DNA from: Peptococcaceae bacterium 1198_IL3148 | GTDB taxonomy: Bacteria > Bacillota > Desulfotomaculia > Desulfotomaculales > Desulfohalotomaculaceae | Length of the DNA stretch: 64,000 nt | Assembly: GCA_036763105.1 (NCBI GenBank) | Contig: JBAIYS010000008.1 | Location: 62,001 to 126,000, forward strand | Direction: 5' to 3' | In this document: positions 55,858 through 64,000 of the stretch, piece after piece | Layout of the letters: each line of letters starts with the position of its first letter | How positions within the stretch are numbered: position 1 is the first letter of the stretch | The notes under the pieces: model-generated | Database searches by the model: none | The model's input: only the letters and a program-made list of their open reading frames with translations | What the model was told of the DNA's origin: nothing | Position numbers and translations under genes: made by a program

Positions 55858-57438
55858 TTAGCTTAAGATTTGTTCTGCCTCTTGTTGGTCCAGTTCCATA
55901 ATGTATTTAATGCCAGTGATTTCAGCCGCTTCTTTAGTTAAAGCTGCAATATCGTTGCGTTCTAGGTAGTTTAGGCCAAACTTGCGGGAACCACACATGA
56001 ATTGACGCAAACCTTGCTTCAGGCGCTCAAAGTAACTGTATACGCCAATGGCACCAACGGGCAGTTGATCAAACCGGTCGCCCATTTTATCCTTTAATGT
56101 AGAAGCAGAGACAAAGATTTGCTCCAGAGTTTCACCGTATTTCTTGTACTCTGCAGGAATTTTACCGGTTTTAATTGCTTCACCCACAGTTTTGCCCACC
56201 ATAGCGGCGGTCAATGGTGACCGGGCCATACCAACGGCCTTAATATGTGGTGCACCCATGGCCATGGCTTTATACAGGTGATCTTCCAAGGTGAAACCAC
56301 CGGCAATAACCACCGCAGGAATATATCTGCCTTGGGCAGCCAACTTGTCGAGATACTTGGTCAATAGTGATTGAATGTAAACAGTTGGGATACCCCACTC
56401 ATTCATCATCCGCCATGGACTCATACCGGTACCACCACCGGCGCCGTCCACAGTGAGCATATCTAGTTTAGCATCGGAAGCAAATTTCACTGCCCGGGCC
56501 AAGTCGGCGGGTCGATAGGCACCGGTTTTCAAAGAGATAAATTTAGCACCAGCACTGCGCAGTGCTGCCACTTGGTTGTGAAAGGATTCCTCGGTCACCA
56601 TCCCAACCCGAGAGTGCCGTTCAAATTCTTTAAAGGCACCCACATTAAATAAAGCCTGCACCTTGGGATCTTTAGGGTTTGGCATTACAATGTAGCCCCG
56701 GTTGTATAGTTGTTGAGCCCGTTCCAAACTACTTAGTTTTACTTCTCCGCCAATATCCTTGGCCCCTTGACCCCACTTCATTTCAACGGCTTCTACGCCC
56801 AGTTTTTCAATGGCATATTGGTGCACACCGAGGTTGGTGTCCTCAACGTTAGCCTGTACCGAGATAAAGCCAGATTGACCATTATACCAGCGTTGGAAGT
56901 CCTCAACCCGTTTTTCTAAGTTTGGTGATTTAACCACCCGTCCGTTTTTAATTTCTGCATGGGGATCCATGGCACAAACGTTTTCACCGATAATAATGCC
57001 CACACCAGCGATGGCGCAACCGGCAGCCAGGTGATCCCAGTTTTCTGACGCCACTTTGGTGGAGCCCATGGCACAGACCACAATTGGTAAGTCCAGCTTA
57101 ATTTTATGCTGGTTACCAACTTTGCTTTCCAAATTCACTGCTGGGAAAATAGCTTTATTTGAGTCGGCCTCCACACCGTGGGCTCCCACCGCAGTACCCA
57201 TGATATTGAAGTGGGAGTAATCCACTGGATACTCCTTTTGAGATGCGGAAGTGGTTTTACCAAAGGGGGCTGGATAAAGAACTTCTTTACTGCGCACCGC
57301 GGATTTACCGATTTCACACATACCCGGGCAACCATCTAAACAGGTTACACACATACCCGAGAAGGAACAAACATCCTTACCGGTACGGGTTTTGGTCATG
57401 GTGGCCGCACTGGCGTTAATTCCATTACTGTAAGACAT
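55858..57438 (-). CDS. FMN-binding glutamate synthase family protein
   Basis: 526 residues. The body is the FMN/synthase domain of glutamate synthase large subunits: VEMKWGQGAKDIGGEV, SLKTGAYRPADLARA, TVDGAGGGTGMSPWRMMNEWG and IAGGFTLEDHLYKAMAMGAPHIKAVGMAR. An N-terminal cysteine-rich motif (CSFSGMCVTCLDGCPGMC) could hold an Fe-S cluster. It lacks the glutaminase domain, so it would need another nitrogen donor or partner. It lies between two glnA genes. Such stand-alone domain proteins are known in archaea and anaerobes; the reaction is likely glutamate synthesis with ferredoxin-type reductant (inference). Confidence 0.9.
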   Translation of the reverse strand: MSYSNGINASAATMTKTRTGKDVCSFSGMCVTCLDGCPGMCEIGKSAVRSKEVLYPAPFGKTTSASQKEYPVDYSHFNIMGTAVGAHGVEADSNKAIFPAVNLESKVGNQHKIKLDLPIVVCAMGSTKVASENWDHLAAGCAIAGVGIIIGENVCAMDPHAEIKNGRVVKSPNLEKRVEDFQRWYNGQSGFISVQANVEDTNLGVHQYAIEKLGVEAVEMKWGQGAKDIGGEVKLSSLERAQQLYNRGYIVMPNPKDPKVQALFNVGAFKEFERHSRVGMVTEESFHNQVAALRSAGAKFISLKTGAYRPADLARAVKFASDAKLDMLTVDGAGGGTGMSPWRMMNEWGIPTVYIQSLLTKYLDKLAAQGRYIPAVVIAGGFTLEDHLYKAMAMGAPHIKAVGMARSPLTAAMVGKTVGEAIKTGKIPAEYKKYGETLEQIFVSASTLKDKMGDRFDQLPVGAIGVYSYFERLKQGLRQFMCGSRKFGLNYLERNDIAALTKEAAEITGIKYIMELDQQEAEQILS

Positions 57439-57479
57439 GAATAAACCATCCTTCCATTTGACATCTTTAATATATTATT

Positions 57480-58808
57480 TTAGTAATAAGTGAGGTACTG
57501 TTTTAACTCCCAAGGATGTACCTCAGCTTGAAACTGGTTCCATTCCTTTTGTTTGGCTGATAAGTAACCGCTGAAAATACGTTTTCCCAATGCATCAGCC
57601 ACAATATCATTATTTTCTAGAGCAATTAAGGCTTCCCCTAAATTACTCGGTAAACTAACGGGCTTTACCCCTGGTGAACAGTTATTATTTTCCGCTAACC
57701 TATCCGGCGGTATAATACCGTTTTTAATACCATCCAACCCACATTTTAATGCCACTGCGATGGCTAAATAGGGGTTACAGGTGGGGTCTGGATTGCGCAA
57801 AACCAAACTGGTCTGTTGCTCCCTTTGGGTTGGCACTTTAATGCTGGCACTGCGATTTTCATCGGACCAAGCCGCTAAATATGGAGATAACTCACAGGGT
57901 ACCAAACGTTTGTATGAATTAACCAATGGATTGGTAACGGCGGTCATGGCGGCAGCGTGTTTTATGATGCCACCCATAAAATGATAGGCGCCCTCACTTA
58001 GTTGTAATTTATTCTCTGGGTGATAAAAGGCGTTTTGCTCACCTTGCCATAGAGAAAGGTGCAGGCTCATGCCGGAACCACTGTATTTAGCTATGGGTTT
58101 AGGCATAAATGACGCGTGCAAACCATGGCGCTGGGCAATGGTGCGCACCACAAATTTAAAAGTCACAATTTTGTCCGCCGTTGCTAACGCATTATCTTCT
58201 TTAATGTAAATTTCATGTTGCCCCGGTGCAATTTCGTGATGGGATGACGCAATATCAAAACCCATTTCCTCCAGTGTCAACACCATATCCCGGCGGGCAT
58301 TCTCGCCTAAATCCACCGGGCTTAAATCACAGTAACCTGCTTCATCATGGGTAACGGTGGTGGGCTTACCGCGTTCATCTAAATTAAACAAGTAAAATTC
58401 AATCTCCGCCCCCACCTGACATTGGTAGCCCAGTTGTTTAGCTTCTTTTAACAATTTTTTCAGCACTGAACGGGAACAAGCATCAAAGGGTTGACTATTT
58501 GGCCCGTACACATCGCATATCAGACGGGCAACTGCTCCTTCCCTAGGACGCCAAGGAAAAATCGTAAAGCTCGTTGGGTCGGGAATTAGATAAATGTCGG
58601 ACTCCTTGTTGCCAACTAAACCCTCGATTACCGAACTGTCAAAGGGTATTTGCCCAGCTAACGCCCGTTCCAGTTCTTCCACTGTCACGGCAATGTTTTT
58701 TAGTGCCCCAAATATATCGGTAAATTGCAAGCGAATAAATTTAACGTTGCATTCCTGGGCCTTTTCTAAAACATCCTCTGCTGTAAAAGTTGTCAATTTA
58801 ACCACCAC
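57480..58808 (-). CDS. Glutamine synthetase type I (second copy)
   Basis: 442 residues, clearly [67 protein letters not shown] and NPDPTCNPYLAIAV. It differs from the first copy at functional places (FDSSVIEGLV for [32 protein letters not shown] for the substrate loop with RSPLVRIP), so it may be a GlnT-like or altered-specificity paralogue. AGGTGGTGG precedes ATG 58808. Its leader has an ANTAR hairpin overlapping a very strong terminator. Confidence 0.92.
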   Translation of the reverse strand: MVVKLTTFTAEDVLEKAQECNVKFIRLQFTDIFGALKNIAVTVEELERALAGQIPFDSSVIEGLVGNKESDIYLIPDPTSFTIFPWRPREGAVARLICDVYGPNSQPFDACSRSVLKKLLKEAKQLGYQCQVGAEIEFYLFNLDERGKPTTVTHDEAGYCDLSPVDLGENARRDMVLTLEEMGFDIASSHHEIAPGQHEIYIKEDNALATADKIVTFKFVVRTIAQRHGLHASFMPKPIAKYSGSGMSLHLSLWQGEQNAFYHPENKLQLSEGAYHFMGGIIKHAAAMTAVTNPLVNSYKRLVPCELSPYLAAWSDENRSASIKVPTQREQQTSLVLRNPDPTCNPYLAIAVALKCGLDGIKNGIIPPDRLAENNNCSPGVKPVSLPSNLGEALIALENNDIVADALGKRIFSGYLSAKQKEWNQFQAEVHPWELKQYLTYY

Positions 58809-58827
58809 CTATTTTTAATTGGTAAAA

Positions 58828-58881
58828 AATACAAAACGTCCTAACCAAGCCTGTTCCCATAAATAGGCTTGGTTAGGACGT
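58828..58881 (-). terminator. glnA (second copy) leader terminator
   Basis: Minus strand ACGTCCTAACCAAGCC / GGCTTGGTTAGGACGT, a perfect 16-bp stem with a 14-base loop followed by TTTTGTATTTTTT. It lies 20-70 bases before the glnA start, so without antitermination little glnA should be made. Confidence 0.92.
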
Positions 58882-58891
58882 CGTTGCCCTA
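58874..58891 (-). promoter_or_regulatory. ANTAR-target hairpin (P2) in glnA (second copy) leader
   Basis: Minus strand TAGGGC-AACGAC-GTCCTA, a 6-bp stem (one G-U) with a hexaloop having A1 and G4. The 3' arm GTCCTA is also the 5' arm of the terminator stem, so hairpin and terminator are alternative folds. A matching upstream P1 is not clear. Confidence 0.75.
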
Positions 58892-58999
58892 ATAATATGT
58901 ATTAACTTAATCTGCCTTTCAGTATAAATACATTCCGCTAACAATTCAATAACTCTAAGATAATAATATTGTATACATTTTAGTAGCAATTGGTGACAC

Positions 59000-59557
59000 T
59001 TAATCGTGCAACATTTTAATAATGGCCCTGGCCACCTTCACCATCGGCACGCATTTGTCCATAGCTAGTTTACGCATGTATTGGAAGGCTTTGCTTTCGG
59101 AAAGACCCCGCTTTTCCATTAATAGTCCTTTGGCCTGTTCAATTACTTTTCTTTCTTCTAGGGTTACTTTTAAACTTTTTACCTCTTGTTCCAATTGGCG
59201 TAGCCGGTTAAAATTTTGAATGGCGATCTGCACCGTTGCTTCCAATAACAGGTCACCCATCCCTGGGGTAATTAAACCGAAAAGGCAGATTGTCTTTAAT
59301 GATTCTAGCCACTTTATATCCGTTGCAATAATAATTACCGGAGCTATTCTTTGTTCCTCTATTATCTTGACCGTTTCCGTTCCCAGTGCAATGGAAAGTA
59401 AGATAACATCCGGTTGTGTCTGGGAAATATAGCGCAAGCCGGCTCGCCCATCGACGGCTTCAGCAACCACCATATGCCCAGTAGCAATTAACTGTTCTTT
59501 AATCTTTTTGCTACTATTATTATCAGGATCTATAATTGCCACCCGAATATCATACAC
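59000..59557 (-). CDS. ANTAR-domain antitermination regulator with degenerate receiver domain
   Basis: About 185 residues from GTG 59557, which has GGGGAG six bases upstream. Residues 5-120 form a receiver-like fold, but the phosphoacceptor is Ser55 (DVILLSIALG for the usual LxxMD) and the expected Lys is missing (GLITPGMGDLL). A coiled segment (FNRLRQLEQEVKSLKVTLEER) leads to an ANTAR domain (KVIEQAKGLLMEKRGLSESK, AFQYMRKLAMDK, VARAII) that binds RNA hairpins. It should bind glutamine-related or protein signals rather than be phosphorylated. Its likely RNA targets are the two glnA leaders just downstream. Confidence 0.92.
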   Translation of the reverse strand: MYDIRVAIIDPDNNSSKKIKEQLIATGHMVVAEAVDGRAGLRYISQTQPDVILLSIALGTETVKIIEEQRIAPVIIIATDIKWLESLKTICLFGLITPGMGDLLLEATVQIAIQNFNRLRQLEQEVKSLKVTLEERKVIEQAKGLLMEKRGLSESKAFQYMRKLAMDKCVPMVKVARAIIKMLHD

Positions 59558-59606
59558 AGCAGACTCCCCAATTCTTACAATGCTACACAAATAAAATATT
59601 CTGCTA

Positions 59607-59978
59607 TTACTGTGACAATTCCTTCTGTAACAAAGTAATACTGCGCATTTTTGAGTCCCTAAGTTCCCTAAACATTTGGCGAGCAGAAGGGTCAGTAATT
59701 TGGGCCATTAAGCGATTATATAAATTATGATTCTCCATCTCTAACCACATCAGGTTGTTAAGCCACTGGCGCAAATTTTTATTTGTATCCGATCCTAAAA
59801 TATCAAAAATTCTACCATGATGATTGCGAGCGCACTGTTCCAAATCATTAAATAAAGCTTTAATTTGAGGATCATTAATGACTTTTGCCGCCTCAGCAAA
59901 CATGGCAGCGGTTTCTTTTTCTTTACTTTTCATAATAAACAAAGCAGTGTTGAGCTCGGTGCCGGTAGATATCAACAC
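59607..59978 (-). CDS. Ferritin-like helical protein of unknown function
   Basis: 123 residues, nearly all helical. Repeated E/H residues (LFIMKSKEKETAAMFAEAAK, then LFNDLEQCARNHHGRIFDIL and WLEMENHNLYNRLMAQI) are spaced as in four-helix ferritin-like or spore-coat CotF-like bundles. The rubrerythrin-type ExxH ligands are partly suggested but not complete. It sits 16-50 bases upstream of the ANTAR gene on the same strand and may share its transcript. Role uncertain. Confidence 0.6.
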   Translation of the reverse strand: MLISTGTELNTALFIMKSKEKETAAMFAEAAKVINDPQIKALFNDLEQCARNHHGRIFDILGSDTNKNLRQWLNNLMWLEMENHNLYNRLMAQITDPSARQMFRELRDSKMRSITLLQKELSQ

Positions 59979-59989
59979 ATCACCACCAA

Positions 59990-60670
59990 TTATTCTTTAT
60001 AACTAAAGCATAAATTGCCATGCCCATCTACACTGGCTAAGTATACATCTTCCAATCTCGCTACCCCTTGCTTATATAATTCCTGCCGCAACCAGTGTAC
60101 ATCATAATTTAAACGGGCTAAATTATCTTTTAATATTTGCCCATCTTCAATTAAAAGGGATGGTACTGCCACCGGCGTCAATTGTTGGCCTAAATCTCCA
60201 GATGTTACCGGCCAAAAGTGAGATTTGGGAATAATGCTGATCTTGCCACAGGTTTCTAAAATGGCATATTCCACCTGAGAAACATCTGACAGCCCAGCAC
60301 ACCTTAGCTCCGCCAACAACATCCATGACGGTATCATCGCCCGCCTCATATTTTTGCGCAACACCTGACCATTTTCTACCAGCAATAACGCCTGCCCAGA
60401 AACCAGCCTAGACAGTTTAGCATTCATTACCGCCAAGCGGGAGATACCGAAATGGCAAATCATCACTGCCAGCATCGAAACCAGCGCATGGACAAAGGGA
60501 ACATTTTCGTTTACTAAAGGCGCCGCTGCCAACCCACCAAATAACCACATGACCACAAAATCATAGCCTGCAAAAACCCCAGTGGTGCGCCTTGGTAACA
60601 AAAGGTTGACCGCTAAAAAAATCAGTGCCACACCCAGCGCTTTAAGTACAAATAATATGAGTTCTTGCAT
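59990..60670 (-). CDS. DUF421 membrane protein (YetF/YcaP type), copy 1
   Basis: About 226 residues from ATG 60670. Three N-terminal hydrophobic helices are followed by two cytoplasmic DUF421 repeats: ALLLVENGQVLRKNMRRAMI and LEVDEYAILE-like VEYAILETCGKISIIPKSHF, then SLLIEDGQILKDNLARLNYDVHWLRQEL and VYLASVDGHGNLCF. YetF-type proteins are common in spore formers and their function is unknown. It follows its paralogue by 13 bases. Confidence 0.88.
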   Translation of the reverse strand: MQELILFVLKALGVALIFLAVNLLLPRRTTGVFAGYDFVVMWLFGGLAAAPLVNENVPFVHALVSMLAVMICHFGISRLAVMNAKLSRLVSGQALLLVENGQVLRKNMRRAMIPSWMLLAELRCAGLSDVSQVEYAILETCGKISIIPKSHFWPVTSGDLGQQLTPVAVPSLLIEDGQILKDNLARLNYDVHWLRQELYKQGVARLEDVYLASVDGHGNLCFSYKE

Positions 60671-60683
60671 GGTATCACCACCA

Positions 60684-61385
60684 CTAATGACTGCAGGCAT
60701 ATAAAGTACCATCGGGAAGCAGCGCTGCAAAAAAAACCTTTTGTGGCGTAGAAAATCCCTGTTTTTGCAACTCTATGGCCAACCAAGACTGGTCTAAGGC
60801 TAAACGCTGTAAATTTTCTTCTATTACTGCACCATCATATATTAATTGCGTAGGTGGGCAGGCTAATTTCTCTGGCAAATTAAGCTGTTGACGATATGCC
60901 GGCTGGGCCTCCATCTTCTTAATAACGCTAACTTTTCCGGTACCTTCAAGATAGGCATTTTCTACATCAGCCAGATTAAAAACACCCTGAAGTCTTAGTT
61001 GCCCCAGTAGATTTTCAATGGTCAAATTAGATTTACGCAGGTTATTTTTTTGCATACGCCCATGGGCAATTAATGCAACTGGTTTGGAGCTCATTATTCG
61101 AGGAACTTTTAAATCGAGATATGAAAGGAATATCCCTATGGATGTTAAAACAGCAATTGTTGCTAAGCCCATCACTAGGGATGTGTCGGGAGAAAGAATT
61201 CGGACACCGGCCACACCAACAATTCCGGCCGCCACTAAATAGTTATGCCTAGCCATACCACCCACATGACGAAAGTGCATCAGTCCGGTGGCAATGGTAA
61301 TGGCCAGATAAATTATTATAGTTCTAAGGGCAATCATGTACCAGGGTAGGTGGCTTGCACCAAACCAAAAACCATGCCAATCCAA
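60684..61385 (-). CDS. DUF421 membrane protein (YetF/YcaP type), copy 2
   Basis: 233 residues with the same layout as the neighbouring copy: helices in the first 90 residues, then VALIAHGRMQKNNLRKSNLT, VENAYLEGTGKVSVIKKMEA and QLIYDGAVIEENLQRLALDQSWLAIELQKQG. The pair arose by duplication and may form a hetero-oligomer. Starts 42 bases after the sensor kinase gene end. Confidence 0.88.
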   Translation of the reverse strand: MDWHGFWFGASHLPWYMIALRTIIIYLAITIATGLMHFRHVGGMARHNYLVAAGIVGVAGVRILSPDTSLVMGLATIAVLTSIGIFLSYLDLKVPRIMSSKPVALIAHGRMQKNNLRKSNLTIENLLGQLRLQGVFNLADVENAYLEGTGKVSVIKKMEAQPAYRQQLNLPEKLACPPTQLIYDGAVIEENLQRLALDQSWLAIELQKQGFSTPQKVFFAALLPDGTLYACSH

Positions 61386-61427
61386 AAGAATCTCCCCTCC
61401 TATGTATTATGGCTAAAGTTTCTGTTT

Positions 61428-62966
61428 TTATGAGTTTTCACCCATCACCGGAAACATTATCGTAAAGGTGGTGCCTACACCCAGTTGGCTAGCTACTTTG
61501 ACATTGCCATTATTATCTTCAATGATCCGATTACAGATAGCCAATCCTAAGCCAGTGCCATTGGCTTCGGTGGTAAAAAAGGGATGCATGATCTTTGGTA
61601 AATGTTCAGGCGCTATGCCTTTACCGGTATCCTGAATTTCAATAAAGGTAGTTGTGTCATTTGAATACGTTCTAATAATAATTGTACCGTTATCTCCGCA
61701 GGCCCTTTGAGCATTTTGAATAATATTTAATAGTAACTGCTTTATTTGTTGTGCACTACCATAGAAGGGTAAAACATTGTCGCCAAGCTCCTGTTGATAA
61801 TTTATTCCCTTCCGTCGTCCAGAGTAGGTGTATAATTCCCAAACTTCATTAATAATTTCATTAATGTTTAAACTGCTCAACTCACCCTTTTCTGACCGGG
61901 ACAATTCTAACATACTGGTGATGATGACGTTAATTCGATCCAATTCTGCTATGGCCAGGTTATATAGTCTACCAAATTGCTCCCCTTCCCCTCTAGCCTG
62001 TGCCAATTGCAAAAATCCTCTCACTGTAGTAAGGGGGTTTCTGATTTCATGGGCCGCCCCCGCTGCCAGTTCGCCTATGGCAGACAAGGTTTCCAGCCGT
62101 TGTATTTTTCCCCTTTGCCTTTGGAGTTCTGTAATATCGTTTATAACTATCACAAAACAGTTAGCTTCTTCGCTGGAACCCTTTAAAATAAACCTGCTGA
62201 TTAGATATGTATGGTTATGATTTTCAATTTGCATGTTTGTAAAATTTGAATTCCATTTAGCTGCAGGGACTAAAAAGTTTTGCCAGACTATTTCCTCCCC
62301 ATGCCCAATAAGCTCATCATTAGCCTTTTGAAAAATTTGCTCAGCCTTTTTATTACAAAGAATAATTTTACCCTGTAAGTCACTGATTAAAACACCTTCG
62401 GAAAATGTTTGTATTAAATCCTTTAAAAAGTCTCTTTCTTCCTCTAACTTTAAAGCATAGGCTTTATTGGCATCCGCTATTTTGCCCACAACCCAGGCGA
62501 TGATAATGTAGTAAATAAAAACCTGCATATCTTCTATTAGTACTGCTTTGCTATAGATGGCAGTGTTAGCCATAAAAAGCAAAGAAGATATTAAGCCTAA
62601 ATAAAAACCACTGGTTAAGGATATTAACACAATTGGAACGCTGTATAATAATTTATGCATTTCTACATTAAAAATAGAAGAAAAGGATAGTGTGAAACAG
62701 ATTAATACAATTGCATATAAAATGCGGTAAGTATACTTGGATGAATTAAATCCCTCTTCACATGTTTTATAAAATAAGTAGTTTAGTAACAAAAAACAAC
62801 CTAAGGAAGCTATCATGGCGATGTTAAAACTAACAGCCGCGAAATTTTCATGTAGGTAAATTGGCTGAGCAAATACCACCATGAGAAAGGCACCACAAAA
62901 AAACAAAAAATGAGATACCCAATATATTTCTTTAAGATATTCCACCGGGGTAGTTTTATTAATCAT
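61428..62966 (-). CDS. Membrane sensor histidine kinase (sporulation-kinase-like)
   Basis: 512 residues: about five to six hydrophobic helices in the first 170, a PAS domain (LIQTFSEGVLISDLQGKIILCNKKAEQIF), the phosphorylation His in GELAAGAAHEIRNPLTTVRGFLQL, and an HATPase domain with N-box LLLNIIQNAQRA, DTGKGI and GTGLGLAI. The layout matches KinB/KinD-type kinases feeding the sporulation relay. No response regulator is adjacent. It overlaps the upstream membrane-protein gene by eight bases. Confidence 0.92.
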   Translation of the reverse strand: MINKTTPVEYLKEIYWVSHFLFFCGAFLMVVFAQPIYLHENFAAVSFNIAMIASLGCFLLLNYLFYKTCEEGFNSSKYTYRILYAIVLICFTLSFSSIFNVEMHKLLYSVPIVLISLTSGFYLGLISSLLFMANTAIYSKAVLIEDMQVFIYYIIIAWVVGKIADANKAYALKLEEERDFLKDLIQTFSEGVLISDLQGKIILCNKKAEQIFQKANDELIGHGEEIVWQNFLVPAAKWNSNFTNMQIENHNHTYLISRFILKGSSEEANCFVIVINDITELQRQRGKIQRLETLSAIGELAAGAAHEIRNPLTTVRGFLQLAQARGEGEQFGRLYNLAIAELDRINVIITSMLELSRSEKGELSSLNINEIINEVWELYTYSGRRKGINYQQELGDNVLPFYGSAQQIKQLLLNIIQNAQRACGDNGTIIIRTYSNDTTTFIEIQDTGKGIAPEHLPKIMHPFFTTEANGTGLGLAICNRIIEDNNGNVKVASQLGVGTTFTIMFPVMGENS

Positions 62967-63444
62967 TTACATCGTAACTCCTATATTCTATGGTTTTTCC
63001 AACTTTATACGATTTTGAATTATATTTTTTTATCAGTAAAGTCAACGCCATGATAATTAAAATCTGTGGCCAACCAATTAAGATCCATTGCCAACCATCG
63101 CCGTAAGCTACATCACCAAAAAACGTAATGTATAAAACATGAACCAGTGTTTCTGTGCAAGCAAGCACAAACAACCCTATAAAGGTGGTATAAAAGGACG
63201 TTGCAAAAGAAACCCCAGCCAATATGCGAAGAACAATTGTTAGTCCTAGGCAAGCCACCAACGTATGGACTCCCAGAGGTATCGGCAAAATTCGAACCAA
63301 ACAAACAGCGGTGGCTAATAGAAAACCATAAAGCACAACTGTCCTCAATTGGTAACCTTGGCGCAAAATGGCCAAACAGAAAATAATTACTGCTACAGAT
63401 TCAGGCCACCCCTGTATAATAAGATTTTGTAACATTGTCTTCAT
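62959..63444 (-). CDS. Membrane protein coupled to the sensor kinase
   Basis: 161 residues with four or five hydrophobic helices (VAVIIFCLAILRQG, VVLYGFLLATAVCLVRILPI, TLVACLGLTIVLRILAGVSF, ILIGWPQILIIMALTLLIKK). It overlaps the start of the kinase by eight bases, so the two are made together and it may be the kinase's sensing partner. No family name can be given with confidence. The 260-base region upstream to 63706 is a divergent promoter region without other recognised features. Confidence 0.7.
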   Translation of the reverse strand: MKTMLQNLIIQGWPESVAVIIFCLAILRQGYQLRTVVLYGFLLATAVCLVRILPIPLGVHTLVACLGLTIVLRILAGVSFATSFYTTFIGLFVLACTETLVHVLYITFFGDVAYGDGWQWILIGWPQILIIMALTLLIKKYNSKSYKVGKTIEYRSYDVND

Positions 63445-63706
63445 GGTTGTGTCGTCCTCCCAATTCTAAATATTATAGTAACTTTTGATAACTTTCTACA
63501 AAATCCTTTGTCATAATTTGTTATTTGAATACAAAAATATGAGTAATAATACATTGTAATAAATTTGTCATTACATAAATTACCTGTTGAAAAATGTTCT
63601 ACTTATAAATTCTAAAGTATATAAATTAATGCAAATTAAAATGCATTCAGTGGATACCCCTCCTGCTGAGTGGTGGCTATTTATCTCTTTCTATAAGGAG
63701 GATTAT

Positions 63707-64000
63707 GTGGTGGAAAAGGGTAAAGTTAAAAACGTATTCCCCGGCGGCAATACGTCTAAAGGTTTTTATTCTTACTACAATTATATGATCGAACCAGACG
63801 CCACAAGAATTATTTCAATTAAAGGTGGACCAGGCGTTGGCAAATCAACGCTGATGCGCTGGGTTGGAGAAGAAATGCGGGGGCGAGGTTACAACGTAGA
63901 GTACCATTGGTGCTCATCTGACAACGGATCTTTAGATGGAGTAGTCATTCCTGCCATTAAGGTGGCTATGTTGGACGGAACAGCACCGCATGTGGTCGAT
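63707..64000 (+). CDS. P-loop ATPase (PRK06851-like), 5' part only
   Basis: The first 98 codons, cut by the window edge. GTG 63707 (or GTG 63710) lies five to eight bases after AAGGAGG. Residues VFPGGNTSKGFYSYYNYMIE are followed by Walker A IKGGPGVGKSTLMRWVGEEM. The pattern matches a Firmicute ATPase family of about 370 residues with two P-loop halves and no assigned role. An ATG at 63705 is in another frame and not used. Confidence 0.8.
   Translation, partial: MVEKGKVKNVFPGGNTSKGFYSYYNYMIEPDATRIISIKGGPGVGKSTLMRWVGEEMRGRGYNVEYHWCSSDNGSLDGVVIPAIKVAMLDGTAPHVVD

Overview
The window (about 64 kb, no rRNA, no CRISPR array) looks like a chromosome segment of a strictly anaerobic, endospore-forming Firmicute of the Desulfotomaculum/Peptococcaceae type. 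This rests on the gene set: a spore-germination permease, a selenocysteine formate dehydrogenase with Tat export and molybdopterin genes, 2-hydroxyacyl-CoA-dehydratase-type activases, T-box, guanidine-I and CIRCE regulation. The genus assignment is inference; no marker rRNA is present.

Layout. 1-8 kb: CCA-adding enzyme (cut by the left edge), GerAB-like permease, a 1439-residue fused HgdC/BadF-type activase, RarD-like permease. 8-11.4 kb: MarR regulator, small membrane protein, GT8 glycosyltransferase, ACT protein and lipoprotein, with two copies of a palindromic repeat. 11.8-15.9 kb: an ABC importer followed by a double-cubane-cluster type reductase, a candidate import-and-reduce operon. 16-20 kb: selenium block (SelB with no canonical start codon, TusA-like protein, YedE-type selenium transporter). 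20.4-21.3 kb: guanidine-I riboswitch with an SMR exporter pair. 21.3-25.2 kb: a decayed accessory island between an IS remnant and tRNA-Thr(CGT), holding an overlapping XRE/ImmA-IrrE/PIN triad, a 3' fragment of hsdR and a 3' fragment of a tyrosine recombinase. 25.2-30.7 kb: nucleotidase, Ogt, DMT permease, a MITE-like element, CysK and groESL with CIRCE.

30.9-43.5 kb is a formate dehydrogenase region: mogA, fdhD, a ModE-like regulator, two MoeA genes (one fused to a binding-protein domain), tatC, fdhE, a NrfD/HybB-type membrane subunit, an Fe-S subunit, the selenocysteine catalytic subunit (in-frame TGA with a SECIS-like hairpin) and tatA. SelB and the YedE block at 16-20 kb supply machinery needed to make it. 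43.9-46.1 kb: paaK and an ACT protein behind a T-box leader with two antiterminator/terminator modules. 46.1-53.6 kb: radical SAM-PDZ protein, t6A genes (tsaE-tsaB-rimI-tsaD), a CheY-like protein, an amidohydrolase, a glutamine-amidotransferase-like hydrolase that apparently starts with ATA, and MazEF.

53.6-59.6 kb is a nitrogen block: ilvN, two glnA genes flanking an FMN glutamate-synthase-like gene, and an ANTAR regulator with a degenerate receiver. Both glnA leaders carry terminators preceded by hexaloop hairpins of the ANTAR-target type, so the block looks like a self-contained antitermination circuit. 59.6-64 kb: ferritin-like protein, two DUF421 proteins, a sensor kinase with an overlapping membrane protein, and the start of a P-loop ATPase cut by the right edge.
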